In this document: positions 34,370 to 43,042 of the stretch, piece by piece
How the letters are laid out: each line of letters starts with the position of its first letter
How positions within the stretch are numbered: the stretch's first letter is position 1
From: Neisseria sp.
Lineage (GTDB): Bacteria; Pseudomonadota; Gammaproteobacteria; Burkholderiales; Neisseriaceae
Length of the DNA: 43,097 nucleotides
Assembly (NCBI RefSeq): GCF_030530745.1
Contig: NZ_JAUMUI010000018.1
Location: forward strand, 1 to 43,097
Direction of reading: 5' to 3'
Program-made: the position numbers and the translations under genes
The notes under the pieces: model-generated
What the model was told of the DNA's origin: nothing
Seen by the model: the letters and a program-made list of their open reading frames with translations, nothing else
Database searches by the model: none

Positions 34370-35161
34370 TCAGATAATACCCAACGCTTTCAATCCGTTA
34401 TAAACACCGTCTTCCTCTACCGTCGGGCAGATATAGTCCGCCTCGGCTTTCAAATCGGGATGGCCGTTGCCCATCGCCACGCCGAAGCCCACAGCTTTCA
34501 TCATCTCGATATCGTTCAAACCGTCGCCGAAAGCCATCACGTCCTCCATATCAATGCCCAGCTCGGCCACCGCCGTGCGGATACCGCGCGCCTTCGAGCC
34601 TTGTGCATCAAGCATATCCACCGCCAATTCGTGCCAGCGCACGGTTTTGTAGCCGTGTTTCGCCGCTTCGGCCGCCACTTCCGCTTCGCGGTCTGCCGCA
34701 TAAAAACCAAGCATCTGAAACACTTCGTTGCGGCGGTAAAATTCCTTATCCACCGGGTGGTCGGGCAGAATATGCGCCATCGCATCTTCCACCGTAGGCA
34801 CAGGCTCGGAAACGGCGATGGTGTGGTCGGCCACAAACGCATAGGGAATACCCTCGCGGTCGAAATAGGCGCACATTTCATCCACTTTGACGGTTTCCAG
34901 CGGGCGTTTTTGCAGCACTTCGCCGCGGTAGCGGATAAACTGGCCGTTGATGGTGAGCAGCAGATCCATGCCTGCCTCTTCCACCACGGCGCGCACTTTG
35001 GCGGGCATGGCGGCATACGGGCGGCCGGTGGCGATGGCGGTGAGAATGCCGCGCGCTTTCAGCGCCTTCATGGCTTCAAACACCGACGGGCGCAGCGTGT
35101 CGGTGTATTTGCGGTAAAGCGTGTCGTCGATGTCGAAAAAGATAATTTTGGGAGTTTGCAT
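34370..35161 (-). CDS. Cof-type HAD-IIB phosphatase
   Basis: A soluble haloacid-dehalogenase-superfamily phosphatase of the Cof/IIB type, which dephosphorylates small phosphorylated metabolites; the substrate is not predictable. The 263 residues have motif I FFDIDDTLYRK (nucleophile Asp10, acid Asp12), motif II ATGRP, a lysine in the SKARGIRTA region and motif IV FGDGLNDIEM, with a large IIB cap between. The start at 35161 puts motif I near the N terminus and has AGAAAG upstream. The frame extends to 35299 without similarity. Confidence 0.9.
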   Translation of the reverse strand: MQTPKIIFFDIDDTLYRKYTDTLRPSVFEAMKALKARGILTAIATGRPYAAMPAKVRAVVEEAGMDLLLTINGQFIRYRGEVLQKRPLETVKVDEMCAYFDREGIPYAFVADHTIAVSEPVPTVEDAMAHILPDHPVDKEFYRRNEVFQMLGFYAADREAEVAAEAAKHGYKTVRWHELAVDMLDAQGSKARGIRTAVAELGIDMEDVMAFGDGLNDIEMMKAVGFGVAMGNGHPDLKAEADYICPTVEEDGVYNGLKALGII

Positions 35162-35256
35162 AGCGTTTCTTTCTGAATGGGTTCGGCAAACCGCCGGTTT
35201 GCCCCGATGCGCACCGCCCCCGTTTGATATCGGGCAACAATCGTGCGGAAAGGCCT

Positions 35257-35273
35257 GAGCCTTTGCAAAATAA
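35257..35273. repeat. Solo TIR-like repeat
   Basis: GAGCCTTTGCAAAATAA, a copy of the terminal repeat of the 33-119 family, upstream of the HAD gene. Confidence 0.5.
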
Positions 35274-35277
35274 CTGA

Positions 35278-35316
35278 AGGCCGTCTGAAAGCCGGCCAAC
35301 CTTTTTCAGACGGCCT
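35278..35316 (-). terminator. Inverted-DUS hairpin overlapping the nuclease gene end
   Basis: AGGCCGTCTGAAA (35278-35290) and TTTCAGACGGCCT (35304-35316). The second copy forms part of the last codons and stop of the DnaQ-Cho gene. Confidence 0.75.
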
Positions 35317-36706
35317 CCAACACCCTCACCGCCGCCTTACCCTGCTTGAATTTGGCTTTCAGCAGCGGCGGCAGGGTTTCGTCGAAATACCATTGCCCGT
35401 CGGGCAGCGCCAGCGCACCGCCTTCGCAATGCAACACCACCGACCGCCCCGACAGATTATCACTTTCCACGATTTCGATTTTGCGCGCCCTGCCCCAGTC
35501 CGCCACCGGCAGATTGTGCGCCAGCGAAGAGATACGGCGGTTTTGCACTTCGATGCCCTCTGCCGTGGCGCAGCCGCCGTCGCAGCGCCCCACTTCCCGC
35601 ACGGGGCACGGCACGCCTTTGGCATGGGTTTGCGGCAGAATATCGAGCGACGACGGGCACAACCCGTGCGCCTGCGCCCATTCCGCCAGCGCGCGTTTGG
35701 CGGCTTTTTTGTGTATAAACAAACCGTTGGGCGGCTGCCGCCTGCTGCCTTCCGCCAGCGGCACCACCCGCGCCTGCAAACGCGCCTGCTCGTCGGGCGC
35801 AAACTGAACCGTTAAATAACGGTTGGCGCTTTCAGACGGCCTGATGCCGTATTGTTGTGCCAGTTGCGCTTTCAGCCACAGCGCATGAAGCGCCCCCAAC
35901 GCCGGTATAAAACGCAGGCTGCCGGTTTCCAACACAAACGGCTGGTTCTTTTTAAGATGCAGCATCGCCGCCACTTCGGCAAACGCCTTTTCATGCACGC
36001 GGATATCCAGCGCACGCCCCCTGCCGTCAAGCCAAACCGACACGCCCGGCGTATCGGGCAGCGCATAAACCTGCTCCGCCAAATCCGCCCCCAACCAAGC
36101 CGGCGGCAGCTTCGGATTCATCAGCGCGCGGCAGTGGTTTTCCCATTCGCCGCCCTTCTCCGCCAAGCTGGCCTCCAAAAAATCGGCCAACGCCAACACA
36201 TCGGTCATCGCACGGTGGCGGTTTTCCGCCCAAATACCGAAACGCTCGATGATGCTGTCGAGATTATGCTTGTGAAACTGCGGATACAGGCGGCGCGACA
36301 ATTGCACGCTACACAAAGCCGGCGCGGCGAAATCCACGCCCGCGCGCCGGAATTCGTGGCGCAGAAAGGTATAATCGAAACGGCTGTTGTGCGCCACCAG
36401 CAGCGAGCCGCGCAGCAGCGGCAGCAATTCGGCCGCCAAGTCGGCAAACAGCGGCGCACCGGCCACCATCTCATTGCTGATGCCGGTTAAACGGGTAATA
36501 AACGCCGAAAGCGGCTGCTGCGGGTTCACCAGCCATTCGTGCCGCTCTGCCCTGCCGTTTTCAAAACGCAGCAACGCCACCTCGGTAATGCGGTCTTCAA
36601 ACAGGTTGCCGCCCGTCGACTCAATGTCCACCACGGCCACCGGCACGCCCAAACGGCCGAAACACGCCGCCAACAGCGGCCAACGATCAGAGGCTTGCGC
36701 CATCAT
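35306..36706 (-). CDS. DnaQ-like exonuclease fused to a Cho/UvrC-type domain
   Basis: Residues about 20-190 form a DEDDh 3'-5' exonuclease: VVDIESTGG (Asp27, Glu29), HNSRFDYTFL (Asp) and HRAMTDVLAL (His and Asp). The second half looks like the UvrC-homologue Cho: LPDTPGVSVWLDGRGRALDIRV aligns with the GIY-YIG start, but the usual Tyr and the YVGK segment are replaced. Further on, ALHALWLKAQLAQQYGIRPSESANRY and PCPVREVGRCDGGCATAEGIEVQNRR match the Cho C-terminal and Cys-rich regions. The exonuclease site appears intact while the incision site looks degenerate. The start at 36706 (or 36703) follows CGGAAA. Length 466 residues. A role in DNA repair is inferred from domains only. Confidence 0.82.
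   Translation of the reverse strand: MMAQASDRWPLLAACFGRLGVPVAVVDIESTGGNLFEDRITEVALLRFENGRAERHEWLVNPQQPLSAFITRLTGISNEMVAGAPLFADLAAELLPLLRGSLLVAHNSRFDYTFLRHEFRRAGVDFAAPALCSVQLSRRLYPQFHKHNLDSIIERFGIWAENRHRAMTDVLALADFLEASLAEKGGEWENHCRALMNPKLPPAWLGADLAEQVYALPDTPGVSVWLDGRGRALDIRVHEKAFAEVAAMLHLKKNQPFVLETGSLRFIPALGALHALWLKAQLAQQYGIRPSESANRYLTVQFAPDEQARLQARVVPLAEGSRRQPPNGLFIHKKAAKRALAEWAQAHGLCPSSLDILPQTHAKGVPCPVREVGRCDGGCATAEGIEVQNRRISSLAHNLPVADWGRARKIEIVESDNLSGRSVVLHCEGGALALPDGQWYFDETLPPLLKAKFKQGKAAVRVLEAV
35831..35842. repeat. AG-DUS inside the nuclease gene
   Basis: TTCAGACGGCCT within the coding sequence, encoding part of the IRPSES segment on the minus strand. Confidence 0.9.
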
Positions 36707-36806
36707 ATTTCCGATTAAATTCAAATAACAGGCCGCTATTCTACACTTTTTCGCCGGGCAGCGCTTGACAGCATAAACCACGATTCCTATAATACGCATC
36801 TTTCAC

Positions 36807-36883
36807 GCACCCGTAGCTCAGTTGGATAGAGTATCTGGCTACGAACCAGAGGGTCGGGCGTTCGAATCGCTCCGGGTGCGCCA
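36807..36883 (+). tRNA. tRNA-Arg (ACG)
   Basis: A 77-nt cloverleaf with acceptor GCACCCG/CGGGTGC, anticodon loop CTACGAA (ACG), T-loop TTCGAAT and encoded CCA. It reads CGN arginine codons after A34-to-inosine editing. Confidence 0.96.
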
Positions 36884-36900
36884 CACAAATTATTTTATCC

Positions 36901-36975
36901 GCGCCCATCGTCTAGCGGTTAGGACATCGCCCTTTCACGGCGGTAACCGGGGTTCGATTCCCCGTGGGCGTGCCA
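36901..36975 (+). tRNA. tRNA-Glu (TTC)
   Basis: A 75-nt cloverleaf, anticodon loop CTTTCAC (TTC), D-arm TCGTCTAGCGGTTAGGA typical of tRNA-Glu, T-loop TTCGATT and encoded CCA. It lies 17 bases after tRNA-Arg and is likely co-transcribed. Confidence 0.96.
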
Positions 36976-36978
36976 TAC

Positions 36979-37017
36979 AAAACCAAAGCCCTTGAAATTT
37001 TCAAGGGCTTTGGTTTT
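36979..37017 (+). terminator. Terminator of the tRNA-Arg-Glu unit
   Basis: An 18-bp perfect stem (AAAACCAAAGCCCTTGAA and its inverse) with a 3-base loop, ending in GGTTTT. Confidence 0.93.
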
Positions 37018-37037
37018 CATTCACATTCATTACCAAA

Positions 37038-37070
37038 CAGGCCGTCTGAACCCGTTTTTCAGACGGCCTG
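37038..37070 (-). terminator. Inverted-DUS terminator of the thioesterase gene
   Basis: CAGGCCGTCTGAA (37038-37050) and TTCAGACGGCCTG (37058-37070), overlapping the last codons of the thioesterase gene. Confidence 0.8.
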
Positions 37071-37487
37071 CAATATCCTTCCCAACCCTTCCGGCAAACG
37101 GCAGACTTTCTGCGCGGCATAATCGAAACACACCATACCCGTTCGCACTTTGGCAATACTGCGGCCGTCGCTTTCGCGGCTGATATGGTAAAGCAACGCA
37201 AAACTGCTGCGGCCGATGTCGTCTGCGCCCATTTCCACCGCCAGCTCATCGCCGTGATGCACCTGCACCAGATACTGAACCGCCGCATCCGCCATAATCA
37301 AGCCCGCCCCGCCTGCATCCGGTTCGCTGAAACCGTGCCGCGCAAGCCAGCGCATACGGCACTCATGGCACAAACGCAACACCGCATCATTGGCCAGATG
37401 GTTGCCGTAATTGATATCGCCGATTTGCACCGTAATACCGGTGCGGAACAAAACCTTTTCAGGCAAAGGCAGATTGATGCGCGGCAT
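37059..37487 (-). CDS. 4HBT-family acyl-CoA thioesterase
   Basis: A hotdog-fold thioesterase, 142 residues. IGDINYGNHLANDAVLRLCHECRMRWL (about 22-48) is the characteristic helix region with the catalytic-type Asp/His pair. ADAAVQYLVQVHHGDELAVEMG and later strands complete the fold. It hydrolyses acyl-CoA esters of unknown chain length in the cytoplasm. GGAGGG lies five bases before the ATG at 37487. It is a single-gene unit. Confidence 0.88.
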   Translation of the reverse strand: MPRINLPLPEKVLFRTGITVQIGDINYGNHLANDAVLRLCHECRMRWLARHGFSEPDAGGAGLIMADAAVQYLVQVHHGDELAVEMGADDIGRSSFALLYHISRESDGRSIAKVRTGMVCFDYAAQKVCRLPEGLGRILQAV

Positions 37488-37682
37488 AAAAACCCTCCAA
37501 ACAAAAATAACAGCTTGAAACCATTGCCCAACCGATAACAGCCCGAAGCGTTATTGTAACGGATTCTGCACAAAAACCGCCCGTCTGCGCAACATTCCTC
37601 CCCCGCTGTTTCCCGTTTTCGGCGGCAGATTATTCAAACGGCCTATTTTTGTTGTCGCGTGTAGTTTTCAGGGCGAAACTGA

Positions 37683-37688
37683 TATAAT
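37683..37688 (+). promoter_or_regulatory. Probable fba promoter -10
   Basis: A perfect TATAAT about 45 bases upstream of fba. The region at the -35 distance (TGTAGT) is a poor match. Confidence 0.5.
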
Positions 37689-37731
37689 TTGACCGTTATT
37701 CAATATTTCACCCAGATTTGGAGGATTTTCT

Positions 37732-38796
37732 ATGGCACTCGTATCCATGCGCCAGCTGCTCGACCATGCCGCCGAAAACAGCTACGGCCTGCCCGCTTTC
37801 AACGTGAACAACCTCGAACAGATGCGCGCGATTATGGAAGCCGCCGACCAAGTTAACGCCCCCGTTATCGTGCAGGCCAGCGCCGGCGCGCGCAAATATG
37901 CCGGCGCGCCGTTTCTGCGCCACCTGATTCTGGCGGCCATCGAAGAATTCCCGCACATTCCCGTGGTGATGCACCAAGACCACGGCGCCTCGCCCGACGT
38001 ATGCCAACGTTCCATCCAGCTCGGCTTCAGCTCGGTGATGATGGACGGATCGCTGCTCGAAGACGGCAAAACCCCGTCCACCTACGAATACAACGCCGAA
38101 GTTACCCGCAAAGTGGTTGAGTTTTCCCATGCCTGCGGCGTATCGGTAGAAGGCGAAATCGGCGTTTTGGGCAATCTGGAAACCGGCGAAGCAGGCGAAG
38201 AAGACGGCGTGGGCGCGGCCGGCAAACTCTCCCACGACCAAATGCTCACCAGCGTGGAAGACGCCACCCGCTTCGTGCGCGACACCGGCGTGGACGCGCT
38301 GGCGATTGCCATCGGCACCAGCCACGGCGCATACAAATTCACCCGTCCGCCCACCGGCGACGTGCTGCGTATCGACCGCATCAAAGAAATCCACGCCGCC
38401 CTACCCAACACCCACATCGTGATGCACGGCTCCAGCTCCGTGCCGCAGGAATGGCTGAAAATCATCAACGGACACGGCGGCAACATCGGCGAAACCTACG
38501 GCGTGCCGGTGGAAGAAATCGTGGAAGGCATCAAACACGGCGTGCGCAAAGTTAACATCGACACCGACCTGCGCCTGGCCTCCACCGGCGCCATCCGTAA
38601 ATTTATGGCCGAAAACCCCGCCGAATTCGATCCGCGCAAATATCTGGCCAAAACCGTAGAAGCCATGAAACAAATCTGTATAGCCCGCTACATCTCCTTC
38701 GGCTGCGAAGGCCAGGCCGGCAAAATCAAACCGGTTTCGCTGGAAAAAATGGCCGCCCGCTATGCCAAAGGCGAACTCAACCAGATTGTGAAATAA
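37732..38796 (+). CDS. fba: Class II fructose-bisphosphate aldolase, Calvin-cycle subtype
   Basis: A zinc-dependent aldolase cleaving fructose 1,6-bisphosphate to glyceraldehyde 3-phosphate and dihydroxyacetone phosphate. The 354 residues are nearly the same as meningococcal Fba. Visible are [10 protein letters not shown] (metal His region and catalytic Asp), [35 protein letters not shown] (second His region) and [21 protein letters not shown] precedes the ATG. In meningococci the protein is also found on the surface as an adhesin (established for the homologue, not shown here). Single gene followed by terminators. Confidence 0.97.
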   Translation: MALVSMRQLLDHAAENSYGLPAFNVNNLEQMRAIMEAADQVNAPVIVQASAGARKYAGAPFLRHLILAAIEEFPHIPVVMHQDHGASPDVCQRSIQLGFSSVMMDGSLLEDGKTPSTYEYNAEVTRKVVEFSHACGVSVEGEIGVLGNLETGEAGEEDGVGAAGKLSHDQMLTSVEDATRFVRDTGVDALAIAIGTSHGAYKFTRPPTGDVLRIDRIKEIHAALPNTHIVMHGSSSVPQEWLKIINGHGGNIGETYGVPVEEIVEGIKHGVRKVNIDTDLRLASTGAIRKFMAENPAEFDPRKYLAKTVEAMKQICIARYISFGCEGQAGKIKPVSLEKMAARYAKGELNQIVK

Positions 38797-38823
38797 GCCG
38801 CTCAAACACACACACGTTCTAAC

Positions 38824-38866
38824 AAAACCAAAGGCCGTCTGAAACCGTTCGACAGCCTTTGGTTTT
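38824..38866 (+). terminator. fba terminator with an embedded DUS
   Basis: AAAACCAAAGGC (38824-38835) pairs with GCCTTTGGTTTT (38855-38866). The loop contains an AG-DUS whose inverted partner has decayed (TTCGACAGCC). Confidence 0.85.
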
Positions 38867-38919
38867 ACCAAAGTCTCAATTTATACTTAAAATCTACCTG
38901 ACACCAAACCAAAAATACC

Positions 38920-38944
38920 AAAACCGCCCCAAACGGGCGGTTTT
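38920..38944. terminator. Bidirectional terminator
   Basis: AAAACCGCCC, a 5-base loop and GGGCGGTTTT: symmetric A and T tails serve both fba and the convergent peptidase gene. Confidence 0.92.
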
Positions 38945-38961
38945 ATTCAAGCAAACATATC

Positions 38962-41418
38962 TCAATCCAACTGCGTTACCGTTACCGGCAGATTACGTAC
39001 CGCAGCCATAGTGGCGGTATGCGCCTGTTGCTGCCTGCGGAATTCAGCCATATTGGCAGGCGTGAGTTTCGGTGTCGGTAAAGCGATGGCCGTCGGGTTC
39101 ATATGTTGGCCGTTTTTGCGTACTTCATAGTGCAGGTGCGGGCCGGTCGAACGACCGGTGCTGCCCACATAACCGATTATATCGCCGGCCTTAACCCGGC
39201 CTTTCGCCGGCGAAAACGCACTCATATGGGCATACAGGGTTTCTACACCGTTGCTGTGCTGCAGAATGACGGTATTGCCGTAACCGCCCTGCCAGCCTTT
39301 AAACGTCAGCACACCATCGGCAGTAGCGCGGATAGGGGTTCCCGTGGGTGCGGCATAATCAATACCCGTGTGCATTTTGACGGTACGCAAAACGGGGTGC
39401 ACGCGTACGCCGTAGGGCGAAGAAATACGCACATAATCTACCGGTTTCACGTTGAAACCCTCGTGCAGGCGCAGTGATTTGCCGTGTTGGTCATAATAAC
39501 TGCCGCTCTCTTCATCACCTTTGCCTTGGCTGTAATAATAGGCTTGGTAGGTTTTGCCGTTTTTCACCACTTCGGCAGCTAAGATATCGCCTGTAGCCAT
39601 TTCCTGACCGCGGAAATACATACTGTTATACAGCAGGCGGATAGAATCGCCGCCGGTGAGTTCGTCTACATTAACAACATCGTGGAAAATCTCGTTCAGA
39701 GACTCACGTACTTCAACCGGCACTCCGGCCTGCGCCATTGCCCCGCGTGCGGAAGTCCGTACCTGCACCGATCTGAGCGTGGGCATAGTTTCCATTTCAA
39801 CCGCCGAAGAAGACGCACGCCATTTGCCGTTTACTTTTTCAATGGCAACCAAGTTGCGCTCACCGTTGTCATCATCGTTAAAGAACTGTACGTCGGTGAT
39901 ATTTCCCGAAGCGTCGAAACGCACGTTTACCGATTGGCCTGCACGCAGCTGAATCATGCTGCGGTCAACCGAATTGCGCGCCAGTACTTCGCGGATTTCC
40001 TCATCCGACACGCCCATGCGCTGCAATACGTCGGTGAGCGAATCCCCCGGCTCTACTGCTTCCTGCGCCCAATAACTGCCTTGGAACGTGCCGCTTTCCA
40101 CATAAACGGCAGGCAACTCTTCCATCACCCGCTCCGTACGGTAAATCTCGGGCTGAGGCTGCGGATCGGTTACGGCATAAGCGGCTACCATACCCGAAAC
40201 AGGCAGTAATACACCCACAATCGACCAGCGGACGGGTTTGTTTTGCCAAAAGCGTCCCACCGCCGCCATTGCAGGCACGCTTGAAATAGCAGATACTGCC
40301 ATACGGATGGGTTTGACTGCGGTTTTAAATACCGCCGCCTGGGATTGGGTAACTTTCGGCACCGAAATCTTGGACACGCTGATTTTCGGCATGGAAACTT
40401 TCGGCAGTTTCGGCAAAGACATCTTACCGCGCGGCGCAGCAGCCGCCGCTTTCTGACCTGCCGCATAAGCGGCAGCGGCAACGGCCAGTTTTTCTGCCGC
40501 GCGCTCTGAAACAGAAAGGGCTTCGGATTCGGCAACGGTTTGCTTCACTGCGGCTGCTTCTGCAACAGAGGCAACAGCAGTTTGCTCCCCTTCTGCCGCA
40601 ACAGTCTCAACCGCTTCGGGCAGCACCGCTTCAAACGCGACAGAAGCAGGCCGTTCTTCGGTTTCCATAACAACAGCCTGTACCTCTTCAACTTTCACCA
40701 CTTCAGCAACAGAAGCAGCAGCGGCTTGCTCCTCAACGGTTTCAACAACCTGCACATTTGTTTCCGCAACGGCTTCGGTGCCACCTGCCGTTTCAAAGGC
40801 CGTCTGAACGGTTTGTCCGGCTGCATTACCAGCCTCTGCCGCCGCAACGGCTTCGTGTTCAACGGACGGCTTCTGTTTGACAAACAGTGAAGGCTTCACA
40901 TTGATGGCCGGTTTAAACAAACCCGACAAAGGTTTGTTGGCAGTAATTTTCGCCGTAGCCACCATTTTCTTGGTAACCGCAGCAGCCGCAACAGCAATGG
41001 TTTCAGGCTGTATTTCGGCTACCGTTTCCACCGCAACGGCAACTTCCCGCACTGCTTGCTCAGCGGACTTCTCGGTAATTCCTTCATAACGGCCGCCTGC
41101 AGGTTTTACCAACACGGGTTCCACCGGAACCGACTTCATCGCAAACGGTGTAGTCATCATCGGCTCAGCCGCCAGCAACGCAGGCTCCACCACCGGGTTG
41201 ATAAAATCAGACGAATCCTCAAACAGGGCAACAGCAGCCTCTTCCTGCATATGTTCAGACATAGCAGGAGCTTCAACGGGCACAACGGTGTAATCCGGAT
41301 CGGCATGCCGGACAGGCTCGGATTCGACGGGATGCAGCACCGCAGAAGGGGCAGATTCCACCTCAATTTCACTGCTTTGCGCCGGTGATTTTAAAAACAT
41401 ACTCAAGGGCTTTGTCAT
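38962..41418 (-). CDS. M23 metallopeptidase with a long low-complexity N-terminal extension
   Basis: The C-terminal half corresponds to the Neisseria M23 cell-wall peptidase (NMB0315 type): a single membrane span (398-416, WSIVGVLLPVSGMVAAYAV), LysM/OapA-like and linker domains (about 450-650) with EPGDSLTDVLQRMGVSDEEI, and the LytM catalytic domain (about 660-775). Zinc ligands are in HTGIDYAAP (His683, Asp687) and HLHYE (His763). It trims or cleaves peptidoglycan peptides in the periplasm. Residues 1-390 are extra relative to the about 430-residue homologue: an Ala/Val/Glu-rich stretch without predicted fold (about 100-330), then K-P-S/K-I-S-V repeats (333-357). This part would lie in the cytoplasm. 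GAGG precedes the start. Confidence 0.88.
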   Translation of the reverse strand: MTKPLSMFLKSPAQSSEIEVESAPSAVLHPVESEPVRHADPDYTVVPVEAPAMSEHMQEEAAVALFEDSSDFINPVVEPALLAAEPMMTTPFAMKSVPVEPVLVKPAGGRYEGITEKSAEQAVREVAVAVETVAEIQPETIAVAAAAVTKKMVATAKITANKPLSGLFKPAINVKPSLFVKQKPSVEHEAVAAAEAGNAAGQTVQTAFETAGGTEAVAETNVQVVETVEEQAAAASVAEVVKVEEVQAVVMETEERPASVAFEAVLPEAVETVAAEGEQTAVASVAEAAAVKQTVAESEALSVSERAAEKLAVAAAAYAAGQKAAAAAPRGKMSLPKLPKVSMPKISVSKISVPKVTQSQAAVFKTAVKPIRMAVSAISSVPAMAAVGRFWQNKPVRWSIVGVLLPVSGMVAAYAVTDPQPQPEIYRTERVMEELPAVYVESGTFQGSYWAQEAVEPGDSLTDVLQRMGVSDEEIREVLARNSVDRSMIQLRAGQSVNVRFDASGNITDVQFFNDDDNGERNLVAIEKVNGKWRASSSAVEMETMPTLRSVQVRTSARGAMAQAGVPVEVRESLNEIFHDVVNVDELTGGDSIRLLYNSMYFRGQEMATGDILAAEVVKNGKTYQAYYYSQGKGDEESGSYYDQHGKSLRLHEGFNVKPVDYVRISSPYGVRVHPVLRTVKMHTGIDYAAPTGTPIRATADGVLTFKGWQGGYGNTVILQHSNGVETLYAHMSAFSPAKGRVKAGDIIGYVGSTGRSTGPHLHYEVRKNGQHMNPTAIALPTPKLTPANMAEFRRQQQAHTATMAAVRNLPVTVTQLD
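40797..40808. repeat. AG-DUS in the low-complexity region
   Basis: AGGCCGTCTGAA within the N-terminal extension of the M23 peptidase gene. Confidence 0.9.
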
Positions 41419-41624
41419 ATCAGGCCTCTTATCTTGCTTGTGCGGCGGGATTTTCCGCCATTATTCCGCTACTGCGTTGATTTTCACAAAATTTATACTT
41501 TTCTTTTCTAGGAAAAGTGTACCACAAAACCGCTTCCTCTGCTTTAAGGGGAGGTTTCCCTGCGTGAAAAATCCGCACAATAGCGTAAAATATGCACAGT
41601 TTTTTATACCTGCACATACCTCCC

Positions 41625-42638
41625 ATGCACTTTACTCTAGCCCTCCCTTCCCTGAACCGCAACACTTCCGTTTCCCTACCCGAAACCGTTTTGCCCTCGC
41701 TCAATAAAATGATGCGTTTCGGTGCGTACACCGCAACACCTGCACGGCCGTCTGAATTCTACGGCCGTTTTTTGTGGCGCGGCAGCCTGTTGGAAAACGC
41801 CAAGTCGGCTTTGGATATCGACACCGATCGTGCTGCAGTGTTTGCCAGCCCGGTCTGGCAACAGATGGGCATGCACCACATGGATATGCTCGACGGCAGC
41901 AACATCAAAATTCAGGTACACGAAGCAGAAGCACTCTGCCGCGGCCTAAATGACTTTCTGCAAGAAGACGGTTGGCACTTCAGCCTGCTGCGCCCCGATT
42001 TGTGGCTGGCCACCCTACCCGGGCAGCCCGACTGGCAGATTGCACCGGTTTTAGACGTACTAGGCCGAATCGACGGTTCAATCCGCCCCGAAGGCTGCAG
42101 CAGTCGGACATGGCTGCAAAAGCAAACCGAAATCCAGATGTGGCTGCACGCCCACCCGCTCAATGCCGGACGCACTGCCGTGCAAATGCCTGCCGTTAAC
42201 GGTGTGTGGCTGTGGCAGGATATGGCCGGCAGCCAAACCGGTACGCCGTTTCTAGGCAGCAGCAGCCCGTGGGCGCAGTTTTATCCGGGCAGCCGTACCG
42301 ATGCACCCTATGATTTCAACGCTTGGCTGGAAATGGTGCGCGAACACGGCCGCCCTGTCTCAGACAGCCTGCTGTTTTTAGACGATTTAGCCGTTACCCT
42401 GCACACTGATGATGTGTGGGCATATAAAGATATCTTGGAAAGCTGGGAACAGCGCTGGTTTGCCCCGCTGTGGCAGGCTTTACAGCAAGGCCGTCTGAAC
42501 AGCCTTACTATCGCAACCGACGGAGAAAAAGGCGGCAGCCTTACACTCAACCCAAAATCGATACGGGCTTTTTGGAAAAAAAAGAAAGTGTTCGCAGGAA
42601 GTTTAGACGGTCTGAAATCTAACAGTGATAATCTTTAA
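41625..42638 (+). CDS. Phosphoglycerate-mutase-like protein of betaproteobacteria
   Basis: About 337 residues beginning MHFTLALPSLNRNTSV, resembling betaproteobacterial proteins annotated as cofactor-independent phosphoglycerate-mutase-like (start MHLTLLLPGL). The C-terminal block LLFLDDLAVTLHTDDVWAYKDILESWEQRWFAPLWQALQQGRL with ...SIRAFWKKKK is the most family-like part. Enzymatic activity is unproven for this group. The start at 41625 is chosen by family N terminus; 41592 is an alternative, and neither has a good Shine-Dalgarno. It diverges from the peptidase gene. Two DUS lie inside (41745-41756, 42488-42499). Confidence 0.65.
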   Translation: MHFTLALPSLNRNTSVSLPETVLPSLNKMMRFGAYTATPARPSEFYGRFLWRGSLLENAKSALDIDTDRAAVFASPVWQQMGMHHMDMLDGSNIKIQVHEAEALCRGLNDFLQEDGWHFSLLRPDLWLATLPGQPDWQIAPVLDVLGRIDGSIRPEGCSSRTWLQKQTEIQMWLHAHPLNAGRTAVQMPAVNGVWLWQDMAGSQTGTPFLGSSSPWAQFYPGSRTDAPYDFNAWLEMVREHGRPVSDSLLFLDDLAVTLHTDDVWAYKDILESWEQRWFAPLWQALQQGRLNSLTIATDGEKGGSLTLNPKSIRAFWKKKKVFAGSLDGLKSNSDNL

Positions 42639-42813
42639 AATCAAAGAACTTGGAGAAATGAGAAATAGCCATGAGTTCGGTAAAAACAGCCGCTTCTTCC
42701 TTCCGCCAATATCTGTCTGACTGCTGATTGAACCCAATATAAATTACAAATACAGAAAGATTCAAAGAAACATTGAATCCGGTAAGAAAATTTCTGATTT
42801 TTCAATGACATTA

Positions 42814-42903
42814 TGGTGCCCGGAGCCGGAATCGAACCGGCACGACCTGTTTAGGGTCGACGGATTTTAAGTCCGTTGTGTCTACCTATTTCACCACCCG
42901 GGC
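42814..42903 (-). tRNA. tRNA-Leu (TAA)
   Basis: A 90-nt type II tRNA with long variable arm, acceptor GCCCGGG/CTCCGGGC, anticodon loop CTTAAAA (TAA), T-loop TTCGATT and encoded CCA. Confidence 0.95.
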
Positions 42904-42949
42904 GGCATCCTCGAATCGCAGTTGCACTTAAACCCGAAGACATGGAACT

Positions 42950-43027
42950 TGGAGGCGGGGGCACGGATTTTAACCGGCCTGTATAAGGGTTGCACCCCTT
43001 ATCGCATAAACACTCTGCCACCCCGCC
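42950..43027 (-). tRNA. Aberrant tRNA-Cys-like gene (GCA)
   Basis: Acceptor GGCGGGG/CCCCGCC, discriminator T and CCA fit tRNA-Cys, and GCA sits centrally in the anticodon hairpin. The anticodon arm is abnormal: ATAAGGG, GTGCAA, CCCTTAT gives a perfect 7-bp stem with a 6-base loop (or 6 bp with 8 bases) instead of 5 bp with 7. The T-loop reads TTAAAAT rather than TTCRANY and the T-stem pairs poorly. It lies between tRNA-Leu and a normal tRNA-Cys. It may be a pseudo-tRNA or a specialised RNA. Confidence 0.6.
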
Positions 43028-43042
43028 GTAGAGGGTTTGATA

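Noticed and set aside
42671-42727. An 18-codon ORF (MSSVKTAASSFRQYLSDC)
   Set aside because: It is too short to support without conservation; possibly a leader or gene remnant after the mutase-like gene.
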